From Cymbidium sinense (Eukaryota; Streptophyta; Magnoliopsida; Asparagales; Orchidaceae): a stretch of 64,000 nt of DNA. Both the position numbers and the translations under genes were made by a program. Below the pieces are notes generated by a model. It searched no databases. It saw only the letters and a list, made by a program, of their open reading frames with translations, and was not told where the DNA came from. Shown piece by piece: positions 24,658-34,480 of this stretch (position 1 is its first letter; each line of letters opens with the position of its first letter). The stretch spans positions 26,460,148 to 26,524,147 of the forward strand of contig CM038222.1 in the NCBI GenBank assembly GCA_021442155.1, in the 5' to 3' direction.

Positions 24658-25124
24658 AATAGAGAATAAATTTAGATTCAATAATTCTTCTTTTTGATTT
24701 CATTAACCAATTAGCACGCTAAGTTTTCTAAGACACAAGCGATGACATAGATAATAAACAAGTAGCCATTGAGTAAATCAAAATCACTAGATAAGTAAAC
24801 TTTCTCTACTGTAATGACCTAGTACCATAAGTAGCAAATCAGATTGGTCGTTCTTCGCTTTCTTTATCAACCACCCGCCTCCATTAGGGATCTACTATCA
24901 TATCCTCGATCTCTCCCTATGCCACCACCATGGTTGTAACCTCCATCTCTCCTCCCGCCTCCATAACCACCACTGCTCCGACAACCACCTCCATATCCAC
25001 TAGCACCTCCAGATCCCCCAGCACCATTGAGATAACTACCACACATCTACCTTCGCCTCCACCACCAGATCTAGACTGAGCCTAGTTGACATCGATATTC
25101 TTGTCGTCAAGGTTCTACCCATTC
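24658..25124 (-). pseudogene. GR-RBP cassette 4
   Basis: Full-length cassette with both shared borders: AATAGAGAATAAATTTAGAT after a T-run at 24,650-24,657, and TACCCATTCCTAGGGTTT at the other end. On the minus strand it reads the RRM end (NLDDKNI-like), the glycine-rich tail with GGYGGG codons, and a 3'UTR including the conserved CACAAGCGATGACATAGATA stretch (+ strand 24,734). Frame-disrupting changes are present in the glycine-rich section. Confidence 0.8.
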
Positions 25125-25909
25125 CTAGGGTTTAGGTTAGTTTAGGGTTTAGGGGGCTAATTTAGAGTTTGTTTGTGTTTGGGTGGGGATTTGGGGTTTA
25201 GTGATTGGGGTTTAGTGTTTAGGGTTTAGGTTTAGGGTTTAGGTTTAGGGTGGGGGTTTTAGGGCTTGCTGTAAGTTTATACATAGGTTTAGGGTTTAAG
25301 ATTTTAGGTTAGTTTAGGGTTTAAGGTATGGGTTTTTTTAATTAAGCAAACTGCAGTCTTTAGTCTTTTTATTTATTTAAGTTTATTTAATTTTATTAAT
25401 TTAGGTTTATTTTTATTTATTTTATTTAGTTTATTTTATCTTAGGTTTATTTATTTTAGTTTTGATTTTTTTATTTTAGTTTAATTTTTAGGTTATTTTT
25501 TTAGAGTTTTATTTTTTTTTTATTTTTTTTAGGTTTAGGTTTTATTTTTTTTAGGTTGGTTTAGGTTTTATTTTATTTTTTTAGGTTTAGGTTGATTTTA
25601 TTTATGTTTATTTTAGGTTTTATTTAGTTTATGTAGGTTTATTTTTAGTTTATTTTATTTTATTTTATTTAGGTTTTGGTTTTAGGTTTAGTTTATTTTA
25701 GGTTTAGGTTTTATTTATTTTATTTTTATTTATTTTAGTCTAGGTCTAGGTTTATTTTATGTTATTTATTTTATTATTATTTTAGGTTGAGGTTTTTTTA
25801 ATTTAGGGTTTAGGTTTTATTTTTTATTTATTTTTAGGTTTATTTTTTAGGTTAAGTTTTTTATTTAGTTTATATTTTATTTTATTTTATTTTTTATATT
25901 ATTTTATTT
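25125..25909 (+). repeat. Macrosatellite segment 4, cut by the Tat element
   Basis: G-rich TTTAGGG-like sequence (25,125-25,330), T-run and variant marker AATTAAGCAAACTG (25,337), then the T-rich block. It stops near 25,909 where Tat RNase H sequence begins, so the unit is incomplete. Confidence 0.85.
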
Positions 25910-25939
25910 TTAGTCATTAATCTAAGCATTTAAAACATT

Positions 25940-27512
25940 AACATCTTCAAGGATTCTTAGCTAGTTATCAACCAAATCGCTGGGTCCTATAAGGTTATAA
26001 AGCCCAAGCTCCATCACTACCATAAGTACACCATGGAGTTATTGGCCCAAATCCCAGAGGTTACCATTTATAAGATTCCTCAAGGAGGAACATTGTAGTG
26101 CATGCTTTAGCCAAGCTTTCCAAGGAGTTGGTATGCCCGGAGGATGATTCCATATCAATAAAGGTCCAAAATAGACAAGTCTTATTTCTTATTGATATTG
26201 AACTCATCGAAAAGTACTCTCTTGAAGGGGAGGTTGCCATTGTCAAGAAGGATAAGGAGTTAGATTGGACGAAACCATTCATGGATTACCTAAATAAAGG
26301 CAAATTACCTTAATAGAACTCTCAAACCCATCAAATGAAGTAGAGAGCACTTTCCTACGCTCTTATGTATTTTGTCTTATACCAACGGTCTTTTGATCAT
26401 ATGTGGTTGTGTTATTTGGACAACCACAAAGCTCGTAAGATCATAACCAAGGTACATTCAGGATTATGTGGAGCCAACCAATCTGGTCCAAAGATGACAA
26501 CCAAGATCTAGAGATTAGGATACTATTGGCCATCGATGTTCAAAGATTGCATGGATGTTACTAGGTGATGCGACTAATGTCATATAAACGGTGTGGTCCT
26601 ACACCAACCACCCAACATTCTACATCTTACATTGGCCTCCTGGCCATTCGAGTGTTGGGCTACCACCATAATGGGTCTGATTAATCCTCCTTCTAATGGT
26701 CATCGGTTCATCTTAGCTGCTACTGACTACTTATCCAAATGGGCGAAGGCGATTCTGCTCAGAGAGGTCACAGCTTAGCATGTGCTCCAATTTTTTAGGA
26801 ACCATATATATATAGGTTCTGAGTACCAATTTAATTATATCTCGATAATAGTACTGCATTCAAGAGCACTGAGATCAACAACTTTGCCTAGAGACACAAC
26901 ATAGTTTAAAGATATTCTACCATTAACTACCCGCAGGAAAATGGCTTAGCAGAAGCCTTCAATAAAACTCTCATCTAAATACTAAAGAAGACACTCGATG
27001 ACAATAAGTGATAGTGACATGTGTAGTTAGTTGAAGCTTTGTGGGCCTACCGCACCACATATAGAACTCCAACTCAGTATATTCTTATCTCTTTGGTGTA
27101 TGAGTCCAAAGCCATTCTACCATTAGAAGTCCAACTCCCATCATGAAGAATAGCTGTGGCTAGAAAGATCACAATAGAGCAGAATGCCAAGTTATGGCTA
27201 GAAGAGCTCGAAAGTTTAGAGGAGAGACGCCTATGAGCATGCCAAAACCTCACGTTGTACAAAGCTAAAATGATTCAAGCTCACAATAAGTTGGTCCGTC
27301 TTAGAGCTTTTCAAGTAAGAGAGCTTATTTTAGTTCTAAAGATACTGATTGTTGCCTGTCGTAAGATGGGAGGAAAGTTTGAACCCACATGGGAAGGACC
27401 TTTTGGCATAGAGAGGGCCTACCAAGGAGGATCTTATCAGCTTATTAATCATAAGGGAGAGCACGCTATGCTTTCAATAAATAAGTTCTACTTAAAGGAA
27501 TATTATAAATAA
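25940..27512 (+). pseudogene. Tat-lineage Ty3/gypsy RNase H-integrase remnant
   Basis: This is the 3' end of a pol gene, broken by stops and frameshifts. Order: an RNase H tail (LVINQIAGSYKVIKPKLHHY near 25,965; HALAKLSKELV at 26,100); a linker ending DWTKPFMDYLNKGKLP (26,264-26,313); a degraded zinc-finger region (26,340-26,590); an integrase core with HQPPNILHLTLASWPFECW and GHRFILAATDYLSKWAKA (26,602-26,750); a second core part with DNSTAFK (about 26,845) and PQENGLAEAFNKTL (about 26,930); and a C-terminal part with KMGGKFEPTWEGPFGIE (27,365-27,415), ending at 27,512. The Asp, Asp and Glu of the integrase triad can all be seen, but not in one frame. The dual RNase H-like tail and C-terminal wording match the Tat (Ogre/Retand) lineage. 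Reverse transcriptase is missing to the left. It is clearly non-functional. Confidence 0.85.
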
Positions 27513-27704
27513 TTATCATCAATGAAAATTCCATTTTGAATTCAATCTCTTTTATGTTGAAAGTATTCTTATTTGCGAATCTACACCGATTTGTTTAGGG
27601 TAGGTAAAAGGAACTCGAGCAACATCCTATCCTTCATACACATAACACAAATACAAACTACACACAAACATATAAAACAAACACATATCCTTTATCTCGG
27701 GCTA

Positions 27705-29400
27705 CTCTAAGTTGAGATATTGCCCCCAGTGGCACTCACTCAGTAGCTACTCTAGGTCAGGCTGACGTGCTACCCTACTAGTGTGTCACCCAAGTGGTGT
27801 TCTTGCTTTGGAGGATGTAAGTCTTCTACACTTTGCCACTACACACTGATGAGCGGCATGTTAGTTTAGTAGGCCTTAATGCATGGTTGGTAAGCTACCT
27901 CATGTTGGCTTCCTTTAAGAGGATGTGAGTCTGCTATGCTTTCTTCTTAGATTAGCCTTCGTACACTAACTAGGTTGAGTATATTTGAGGTTTAGGATAA
28001 GCCCTAGTGGATCCTTCCTCCTGACTTCTTAATGTCTGGGTCTAGTCCTTCCTTAGGGCTCCCCGCTTAGTAGTCACTAGTCGATAGATCTATCTATGGT
28101 GACGACTATCCCAAAGGATCAATTTCACTTGAAAAGTTGTAGGGCTACATGCTTTCTTTCTAGATTGATCATTGCACATCGGCGGGCACCTTAGGTTGGT
28201 TGGTTGTCACTATGCTGACGGATACACCTTAAGTTGGTTGGTTCTTGAATCTTAGGATACACCTCTCATGGAAAATATAAGTCTAGTACACTTTCTCCTT
28301 GAGTTAGCCGCCGTACACCTGTAGGCTTTCCTTTGTAGGTATCAGGATAATGTCCCTAGCAGCACCACCCCTGTGGGCACTATATTTGGATCACATCCTT
28401 TAGGAACCCATTTAAACATTACCCGAGTTACTATCAGATTGGGCAGTTCCCCTTTGATAGTAACCACCCCTGTGGTTGGAAAATCCATCCTGTAGATGTG
28501 CAGATTCTCCCTTGGTCCAGTAAATCTGAGTTAGGTCAAGATCTACATAGTCCCATTTCAGTGTAGTCCCTCATACACCATTAGGGTCCACCCAAACATA
28601 TAAATAAAATAAATATTCACTTGTGGATTAGGAGGACACCCTTAGCCTACCTTTTCCCAAGCAAGCATCCTATCTTTAGGATAGTGTCGCTATAGAATCA
28701 CTAACTCTTGAGTTGATATAAGTCCTCGGTGACCTTCACTCAAGAGTAGCCCCTAAGTCGCTTAATTTGTTATGCTACCAACAGTCACAGCACCTTGTTC
28801 CTGCTTAGAAGATGTAAATCTGCTACCCTTCTTCCAAGCACTATTGCACATCAAAGGCAACCCCTTAGGTTGGCTAGCTCTACCACACGACTAGTAGACT
28901 ATCTCTTTAGATTTATAAATCTAAGATAGGACAAGTCTGATATAGCCCCTTCTCAGTGGGTCCATTGCACACTGACATTATCCATAAATTAAATCTATCA
29001 AATTTGACTGAGTACTTTTGAGATATGCCATCAATTCAAAATTAAACTGAGCCAAACAAATAATATCAAATCACATAAAATTAAGATAAAATGAATCTTG
29101 AGTACTTTTGAGTTGACATAAGTCCCAAGAGGCATTCACTCAGTAGTCGCGCTAGGTTAGGTTTGACTTATTGTGCATCCAACAGGCCACAATAGCTATT
29201 GTTCCTCGCTTTGGAAGATGTAAGTCTTCTACACCTTCTTCCTAGCACAACTGTTGCACACCGAAAGGCAATCCCTTAGGTTGGCTAGCTTTACCCCGCA
29301 GCCGATAGACTATCCCTTTGGATTTATAAACCTAAGGTAGGTCAAGGCAGATATAGCCCCTTCTCAGTGGGTCCATCGCACACCGGTAGGGTTTATACAT
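27705..29400 (+). repeat. Diverged tandem repeats of the Tat 3' non-coding region
   Basis: Recognisable units by their central phrase: GGATGTAAGTCTTCTACA (27,813), a degraded pair near 27,913 and 28,120, then GATGTAAATCTGCTACCC (28,809) and GATGTAAGTCTTCTACACC (29,217). The last two are about 408 bp apart. The unit start is ACTCTTGAGTTGATATAAGT or ACTTTTGAGTTGACATAAGT. The same family occurs at 11,095-11,800 and inverted at 22,500-23,235. Confidence 0.65.
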
Positions 29401-29432
29401 TAACTCAGATTAAATTAAACCCAATCTAATTT

Positions 29433-30420
29433 TCCATAGTGGAGTTAAATCACACCCTTTTCCTGAGTGGATCCCCAAATCATATATAAACAAGTCAAAC
29501 AAACAAATTAAATTCAAAACCAACCTCTCTAGTAGAGAAAAATTAAACCAACTCCCCCAATAGAGTATAAATCAAAGAAATCCAACCAAACTCTTATTCC
29601 TAGTAGATACATCCCAAAATAAATCTTTGAAACCAAACTCAAATCCTAATCCCCAGCAGATAGCCCAAACTTGCTTCCCTAGTGGAAGTTCATATACCCC
29701 ATCCCCAATGGAATCGAGCCAATATCTCTAGCAGATATGCCTCCACATTAATTAAAATAAAACAAATTAAAGTTGTTTCGATCTTAATCCCAGGTTGATT
29801 ATAGATTCTTATCTCCAGCAGATCTTCTTTCCATAAAGCATATAATCAAATCAAATTCAAACCTTATCGCCATCAGATTTTCTTCTTCTATGCCTTCGAC
29901 ATAGACCCATCACATGTCATGTCTAATGCATGTGTGATCCACTAGCGGAGTTAAATCACACCCTTATCCCCAATGGAGCCCTAAATCATATATAAATAAG
30001 TCAAACAAACAAATCAAATTCAAAACTAACCTCTATAGTAGAGAAAAATTAAACCAACTCTCCTAGTAGAGTATAAATCAAAGAAATCCAACCAAACTCA
30101 TATTCCAAGTGGATACATCCCAAAACAAATCTATGAAATCAAACTCAAATCCTAATCACCAGTGGATAGCCCGAACCTACTTCCCTAGTGGAAGGTTCAT
30201 ATACCCCATCCTCAGTGGACTCGAGCCAATATCTCTAGCTGGTATTCCTCCACATCAAAAAAAAAAAAAAAAAAAAAAAAATAAATCAATATAATCAAAT
30301 CAAATTCAAACTTTATCGCCATCATATTTTCTTCTTCTATGCCCTCGACATAGACCCCTCATATGTCATGTCTAATGCATGTGTGATCCACTAGCGGATC
30401 TCCCTCCATGTCCTTGACAT
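29433..30420 (+). repeat. Tandem duplication of about 513 bp
   Basis: GGAGTTAAATCACACCCTT occurs near 29,433 and 29,948. The following sequences are collinear, including AGTAGAGAAAAATTAAACCA, GTATAAATCAAAGAAATCCA and the block ending CATGTGTGATCCACTAGCGG. The two copies differ by perhaps 10 percent, and the second has an internal deletion where an A-run of about 24 bases sits (30,258-30,281). Copy 1 of this region (11,830-12,180) is single, so the duplication is specific to this copy. Confidence 0.75.
30258..30281. repeat. A-homopolymer of about 24 bases
   Basis: Lies inside the second unit of the 513-bp duplication, at the point where it lacks about 80 bp present in the first unit. It could be replication slippage or a read-consensus problem; it is not at a retroposon border that I can see. 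Confidence 0.8.
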
Positions 30421-30689
30421 GGAATTCTAATGAAATTTTATTTCTTCTCTTATGCACACCTTTAATACTTCAACCAAAAGCGTTACATTGTATTCATTCA
30501 AATTACATCATCTTAACATTGTAATCAACATTTTATGATTTGTGAGGGCCCAAGCTCAAACTAACTATACAATATTATGGTAAAAATATTACTGTGTGAA
30601 TTAACACACTATATTATATTATAATATGTGATGTTATATTATAATTTGCTATAATATAATATATTGTCTGACATTACACCTCGTTAGAA

Positions 30690-31960
30690 TCACTTAAAAG
30701 GAACAAATAACAAAATTTTCTCAAAATATAAATAATGTTCATTTTGGATCTAAAATTATTATTTTTCTATTAGAAATGGTACAAAATAGCATAATTTTGA
30801 TATTTCTTCTTAGTGTGTGCCATGAATTTGGCCAAATTCATCCATCTCAACCATCAAATTAACATTTTTGTGAGTTTTGACCAAATGTATTATAAAAAAA
30901 GTATAACACACTAAAATGTACAATAACATTTAGTAACACACCACCACATTCATATATATGTGAAGTTATATTGTTATGTACATTAAATGTTAATATGCTT
31001 TCATATAATATATTATCTTACATTACACCATAAAATAAATCACTTTAAACAAAATATTTATAAAATTTGTTTGAAAAATAAACATTTATTTTGGATGCAA
31101 AATTCCATTCTTTTGATTAAATGACACAACATAGCACACCCACAATGATGTTCCCTAAAGCTTGCCTTAAATTTGGCCAAATCCCATCATATCAACCTAT
31201 AAATCAGTATTTTTATGAATTATACTAGCACAAACTCTACTACATCATACTATAACAAACAAATATGCTACAATAAGTAGTAATACACACAATATGCTAT
31301 GATGCATGCTACACTATGTTATGGAATCTTATATTATAATACACTATAACATATTCTATTATATTACATTTCATATCACATCACAATGGATTGCTTAAGA
31401 TAAAAAATCATAAAATTAGTCTAAACAATAAAAAACTATATATTTTAGTCATATCACTAACATATTTTAAATTAAAACAATGAATTATGATACCATGCTC
31501 TACCTATTATGAACTTGGCAAAATTCCACCATTTGAAAGTCTAAATCAACATTTTTATAAATAATGCTAGAGTAGGCTCTTCTACGTGATTGTAAAATAC
31601 AACAAGAAATTAAAATGCGTAGAACGATATATTATGATATATGATGTTATACTATGCTACAACATATAATATTTATTTTGAACATAAAATCTTATTTTTT
31701 AGACTACAAGTGGTGTAGCACACCTTTGGTACTACCACATAATTCCCACTTCAAATTTAACAAATTTCATCATCTCATTTATCAAATTAATATTTTTATG
31801 ATTTATTAATATAGACTAAAGGGCACAATACCATAATATACTAAAACATTTCAAAACATATTATAACATCCAAAAACACATCATTACATGCTCAAATATA
31901 TGATGTCATTATACTATAATATATTGTAAATATAATATGATAGGTAAGCATTTAGGTATA
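30690..31960 (+). repeat. Diverged AT-rich tandem array, unit about 340 bp, four copies
   Basis: The phrase TTTGGCCAAATTC recurs with decay at about 30,827, 31,172, 31,514 (TTGGCAAAATTCC) and 31,756 (TTTAACAAATTTC). Each is followed by 'ATC..ATC..ATCAAATTAACATTTTTgTGA' wording and preceded by 'TTTTGGAT..AAAAT..TATTTTT'. Spacings are about 345, 342 and 241 bp. Between these lie TATATTATAACA-type stretches. The first unit has a single partner at 12,490-12,650 in copy 1 of the Tat region. No gene. Confidence 0.65.
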
Positions 31961-32061
31961 TTCAAATCTCTAATAATCTCTCTTGAAGACATTTTCTTTA
32001 GCTACCATAACTATGTGGATTAGGCCATTCTTTAGATCTACCCCTAATGACATCTTTATTC
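31961..32061. other. Unassigned junction sequence between Tat block and macrosatellite
   Basis: About 100 bp (CTCTTGAAGACATTTTCTTTA and following) that match neither the Tat repeats nor the macrosatellite by eye. It may hold the right-hand insertion border. Confidence 0.3.
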
Positions 32062-32381
32062 AAGGTTTAGGTTTGGGGCTTTAGGATTAGTTTAGGTTTA
32101 GGGTTTAGGTTTAGGGTAGGTTTAGGAGGGTGGGGGTTTGGGATTTAGGTTTAGGATTTAGGGTGTAGGTTTAAGGTTTAAGGTTTATGGTTTTAAGGTT
32201 TAAGGTTTAGGAGAGTTTAGATTTGGGATTTTAGGGAGTTGGGTTTAGGTTTTTAGGTTTATGGTTTAGAGTGTTAGGGTTTAGGGTTTAGGTTTTAGGG
32301 TTTAGGTTTTAGGTTTAGGGTTTATGTTTTAGTTTAGGATTTAAGGTTTAAGGTTTAGGGTTTAGATTTTAAAGTTTTTTT
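32062..32381 (+). repeat. Macrosatellite segment 5
   Basis: G-rich TTTAGGG-like block only (for example GGTTTAGGGTTTAGGTTTAG near 32,095), ending in a T-run before cassette 5. The T-rich part of the unit is missing, consistent with interruption by the Tat block. Confidence 0.85.
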
Positions 32382-32862
32382 GATAGAGAACAAATTTAGA
32401 TTCAACATTTCTTCCTTTCGATTTCATCAACTAAGTAGCACACCAAGTTTTCTAAGACATAAGCAAGGACATAGATAAAAAATGAGCACCTATAGAGCAA
32501 ATAAAAAACCCTAGATAGGTAGAATGGTCTGTATTGTAAAGACATAGTTCCATAAGCAGTATGTTGGATCCACCATTCACCAATTTCTCCAGTATTCATT
32601 AGAACCACTACCGCCTCCCGAGTAGCAGGATCCACCATTATATCCCTGATCTCTCTCTCCACCACCACCACGGCTATAACCTCCATCTCTCCTCCAACCT
32701 CCATAACCACCACTGCTCTAACCACCACCTCCATATCCCCCAGCACCTTTGGATCCCCCACCACCACTGTGATAACCAGCGCATCTACCTTCATTTCCAC
32801 CGTCAGATCTAGTTTGAGCATAGTTGATGGTGATGTTCTTTCCGTCAAGCTTCTACACTTTC
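32382..32862 (-). pseudogene. GR-RBP cassette 5
   Basis: One of the most complete cassettes. On the minus strand, after CCCTAAGAAAGTGTAGAAGC, it reads the RRM end (L.GKNITINYAQ-like), a glycine-rich tail with GGYGGGG and GGYS codons, a C-terminal SGSNEYWRN-like end, and a 3'UTR to the AACAGAG/GATAGAGAA border at 32,382. The 148-codon minus frame (32,402-32,848), rich in Val and Glu-Val, is the wrong frame of the same sequence. The true glycine frame contains changes that break it. Confidence 0.82.
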
Positions 32863-34001
32863 TTAGGGTTTAGGGTTAGTTTAGGGTTTAGGGTTAGTTT
32901 AAGGTTTATGGTTTAGCGTTTAGGGTTTTGGGCTTAGGGTTTATGGCTGTAGGTTTTAGGGTTCAGGGTTTAGGGTTTAGGGCTTAGGATTTAGGGTTAA
33001 AGTGTTTAGCATTTAGGGTTTATGGTTTATGGTTTAGGGTTTATAGTTTATGGTTTAGGGCTTAGGATGTAGTATTAGTTTTAGAGTTTAGGGTTTACGA
33101 TTTAGTGTTTAGGGTTTTTTTAAAAAAAAAAAAGTTTAGTTTAGTTTTTATTTATTTGAGTTTATTTATTTTATTATTTTTATTTATTTATTTATTTTAT
33201 TTAGTTTAGTTTATTTATTTTAGGTTTATTTATTTTAGTTTAGTTTAGTTTATTTAAAGTTTAGGTTTATTTTAGTGAGTTTTATTTTATTTTATTTTTA
33301 GGTTTAAGTTTTATTTTAGGTTTTGATTTAGGTTTTATTTTATTTTAGGTTTAGGTTTTAATTTTAATTTTAGGTTTATTTTAAGTTTTATTTTAGTTTA
33401 GGTTTAGGTTTATTTTTAGTTTATTTTATTTTATTTTGTTTAGGTTTTGGTTTAGGTTTATTTATTTGTTTATTTATTTATTTATTTAGTTTATTTTAGT
33501 TTAGGTTTAGGATTATTTTGATTTATTTTATTTTTTATTTTATGTTTAGGATCTTTTTTTTTTGGGTTTAGGTTTAATTTTTATTTATTTTGGTTTATTT
33601 TTAGGTTTAGGTTTTATTATTTATTTTATTTTATTTTTTTAATTTTATTTTAGGTTTTGTTTTATTTAGTTTTTTTTATTTAGTCTTTTATTTTATTTTT
33701 ATTTTATTTTAGTTTTATTTTTATTTTATTTTCTTTTTTAGGTTTTAAGTTTAGGTTTTAGGTTTTAGTTTATGTTATTATTTTATTTTATTTTGGTTTA
33801 AGTTTTTTTATTTATTTTATTTTTAGGTTTTATTTAGTTTCAATTTTGGATGTTAGGATTTTATTATTTAGGGTTTAGGGTTAGTTTAGGGTTTATGGTT
33901 TAGGGTCTAGGATTTGGGGCTTAGGGTTTAGAGTTTAGGGTTTAGGTTTTATGTTTAGGGTTTAAGTTTTAGTTTATGGTTTAGGGTTTAAGGTTTTGTT
34001 T
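32863..34001 (+). repeat. Macrosatellite segment 6 (one core unit)
   Basis: G-rich block 32,863-33,110 with several TTTAGGG and TTTATGG variants, an A-rich marker region near 33,120 (diverged, AAAAAAAAAAGTTTAG), a T-rich block to about 33,850, and a G-rich block to 33,990. Cassettes lie at both ends, giving a total period of about 1.62 kb from cassette 5 to cassette 6. Confidence 0.88.
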
Positions 34002-34480
34002 AACAGAGAAAAAATTTAGATTCAACATTTCTTCTTTTCAATTTCATCAACCAAGTAGCACCCTAAGTTTTCTAAGACACAAGTGACAACATAGGTAAAA
34101 AATGAGCCCTTATAGTGCAAATCAAAAACCTTAGATAAGTTGAACTATTTCTACTATAAAGATAAAGTTCCATAAGCAGTAGATCGGATCGACTGTTCTT
34201 CATTTTCTCTAGCTCCCATCAGAACCAACCCCACCACTTGAATAGTAGGATCCACCATCATACCCCAGATCTCTCCCTTCGCCACCACCACGGCTGTAAC
34301 CTCCATCGCTCCTCCCACCTCCATAAACACCATTGCTCTGACCACCACCCCCATATCCACCAGCACGTCTAAATCCACCCCAACCACTGCGATAACCCCT
34401 GACTCTACCATCGCCTCCACCACTAGATCTCAATAGAGCCTAGTTGACGGTGATGTTCCTGCCATTAAGGTTTTACCTCT
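34002..34480 (-). pseudogene. GR-RBP cassette 6 (longest surviving glycine-rich frame)
   Basis: On the minus strand the glycine frame stays open from about 34,433 to 34,209 and reads RSSGGGDGRVRGYRSGWGG, then GGYGGGGQSN, GGGRSDGGYSRGGGEGRD and SSGGVGSDGS. This is the architecture of plant GR-RBP C-terminal tails: RGG-like and GGY repeats with a GGxxDG end, which bind RNA with low specificity. Upstream, NITVNxA wording of the RRM end is present, but RNP1 and RNP2 are absent, so no functional RRM could form. A nonsense change replaces Trp in the usual SDGNWRN ending (34,206-34,208). The parental mRNA therefore encoded a GR-RBP of the GRP7/GRP8 type; this copy is a fragment. Confidence 0.85.

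Larger units (their letters stand above)
27513..30690 (+). mobile_element. Tat-element 3' non-coding region (copy 2)
   Basis: Follows the integrase stop directly, which fixes its identity. At 27,560-27,610 it has wording (TTTGCGAATCTACACCGATT) not shared with copy 1. Several diverged units of the roughly 390-400-bp repeat follow (about 27,705-28,340 and 28,716-29,400), then 'CCCTAGTGGA'-type sequence (29,400-30,420). A long 3' non-coding region with tandem repeats is characteristic of Tat-lineage elements. No gene; the frame at 30,109-30,294 is spurious and runs into the A-run. Confidence 0.7.

Noticed and set aside
26061..26282. Minus-strand frames over the integrase region (26,061-26,282; 27,074-27,262)
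   Set aside because: They are shadows of the + strand RNase H and integrase remnants, which carry recognisable motifs.
30690..31960. CRISPR-like or other regularly spaced repeat array
   Set aside because: The units are 240-345 bp, diverged and AT-rich, with no short identical repeats or unique spacers, and all other content is plant nuclear DNA.
32402..32848. 148-codon minus-strand frame rich in Val and Glu, with similar ones at 23,207, 34,154, 44,887 and 46,593
   Set aside because: Correct strand but wrong frame of the GR-RBP cassette: GGTGGTGG read as Val-Val. The glycine frame is the ancestral one.
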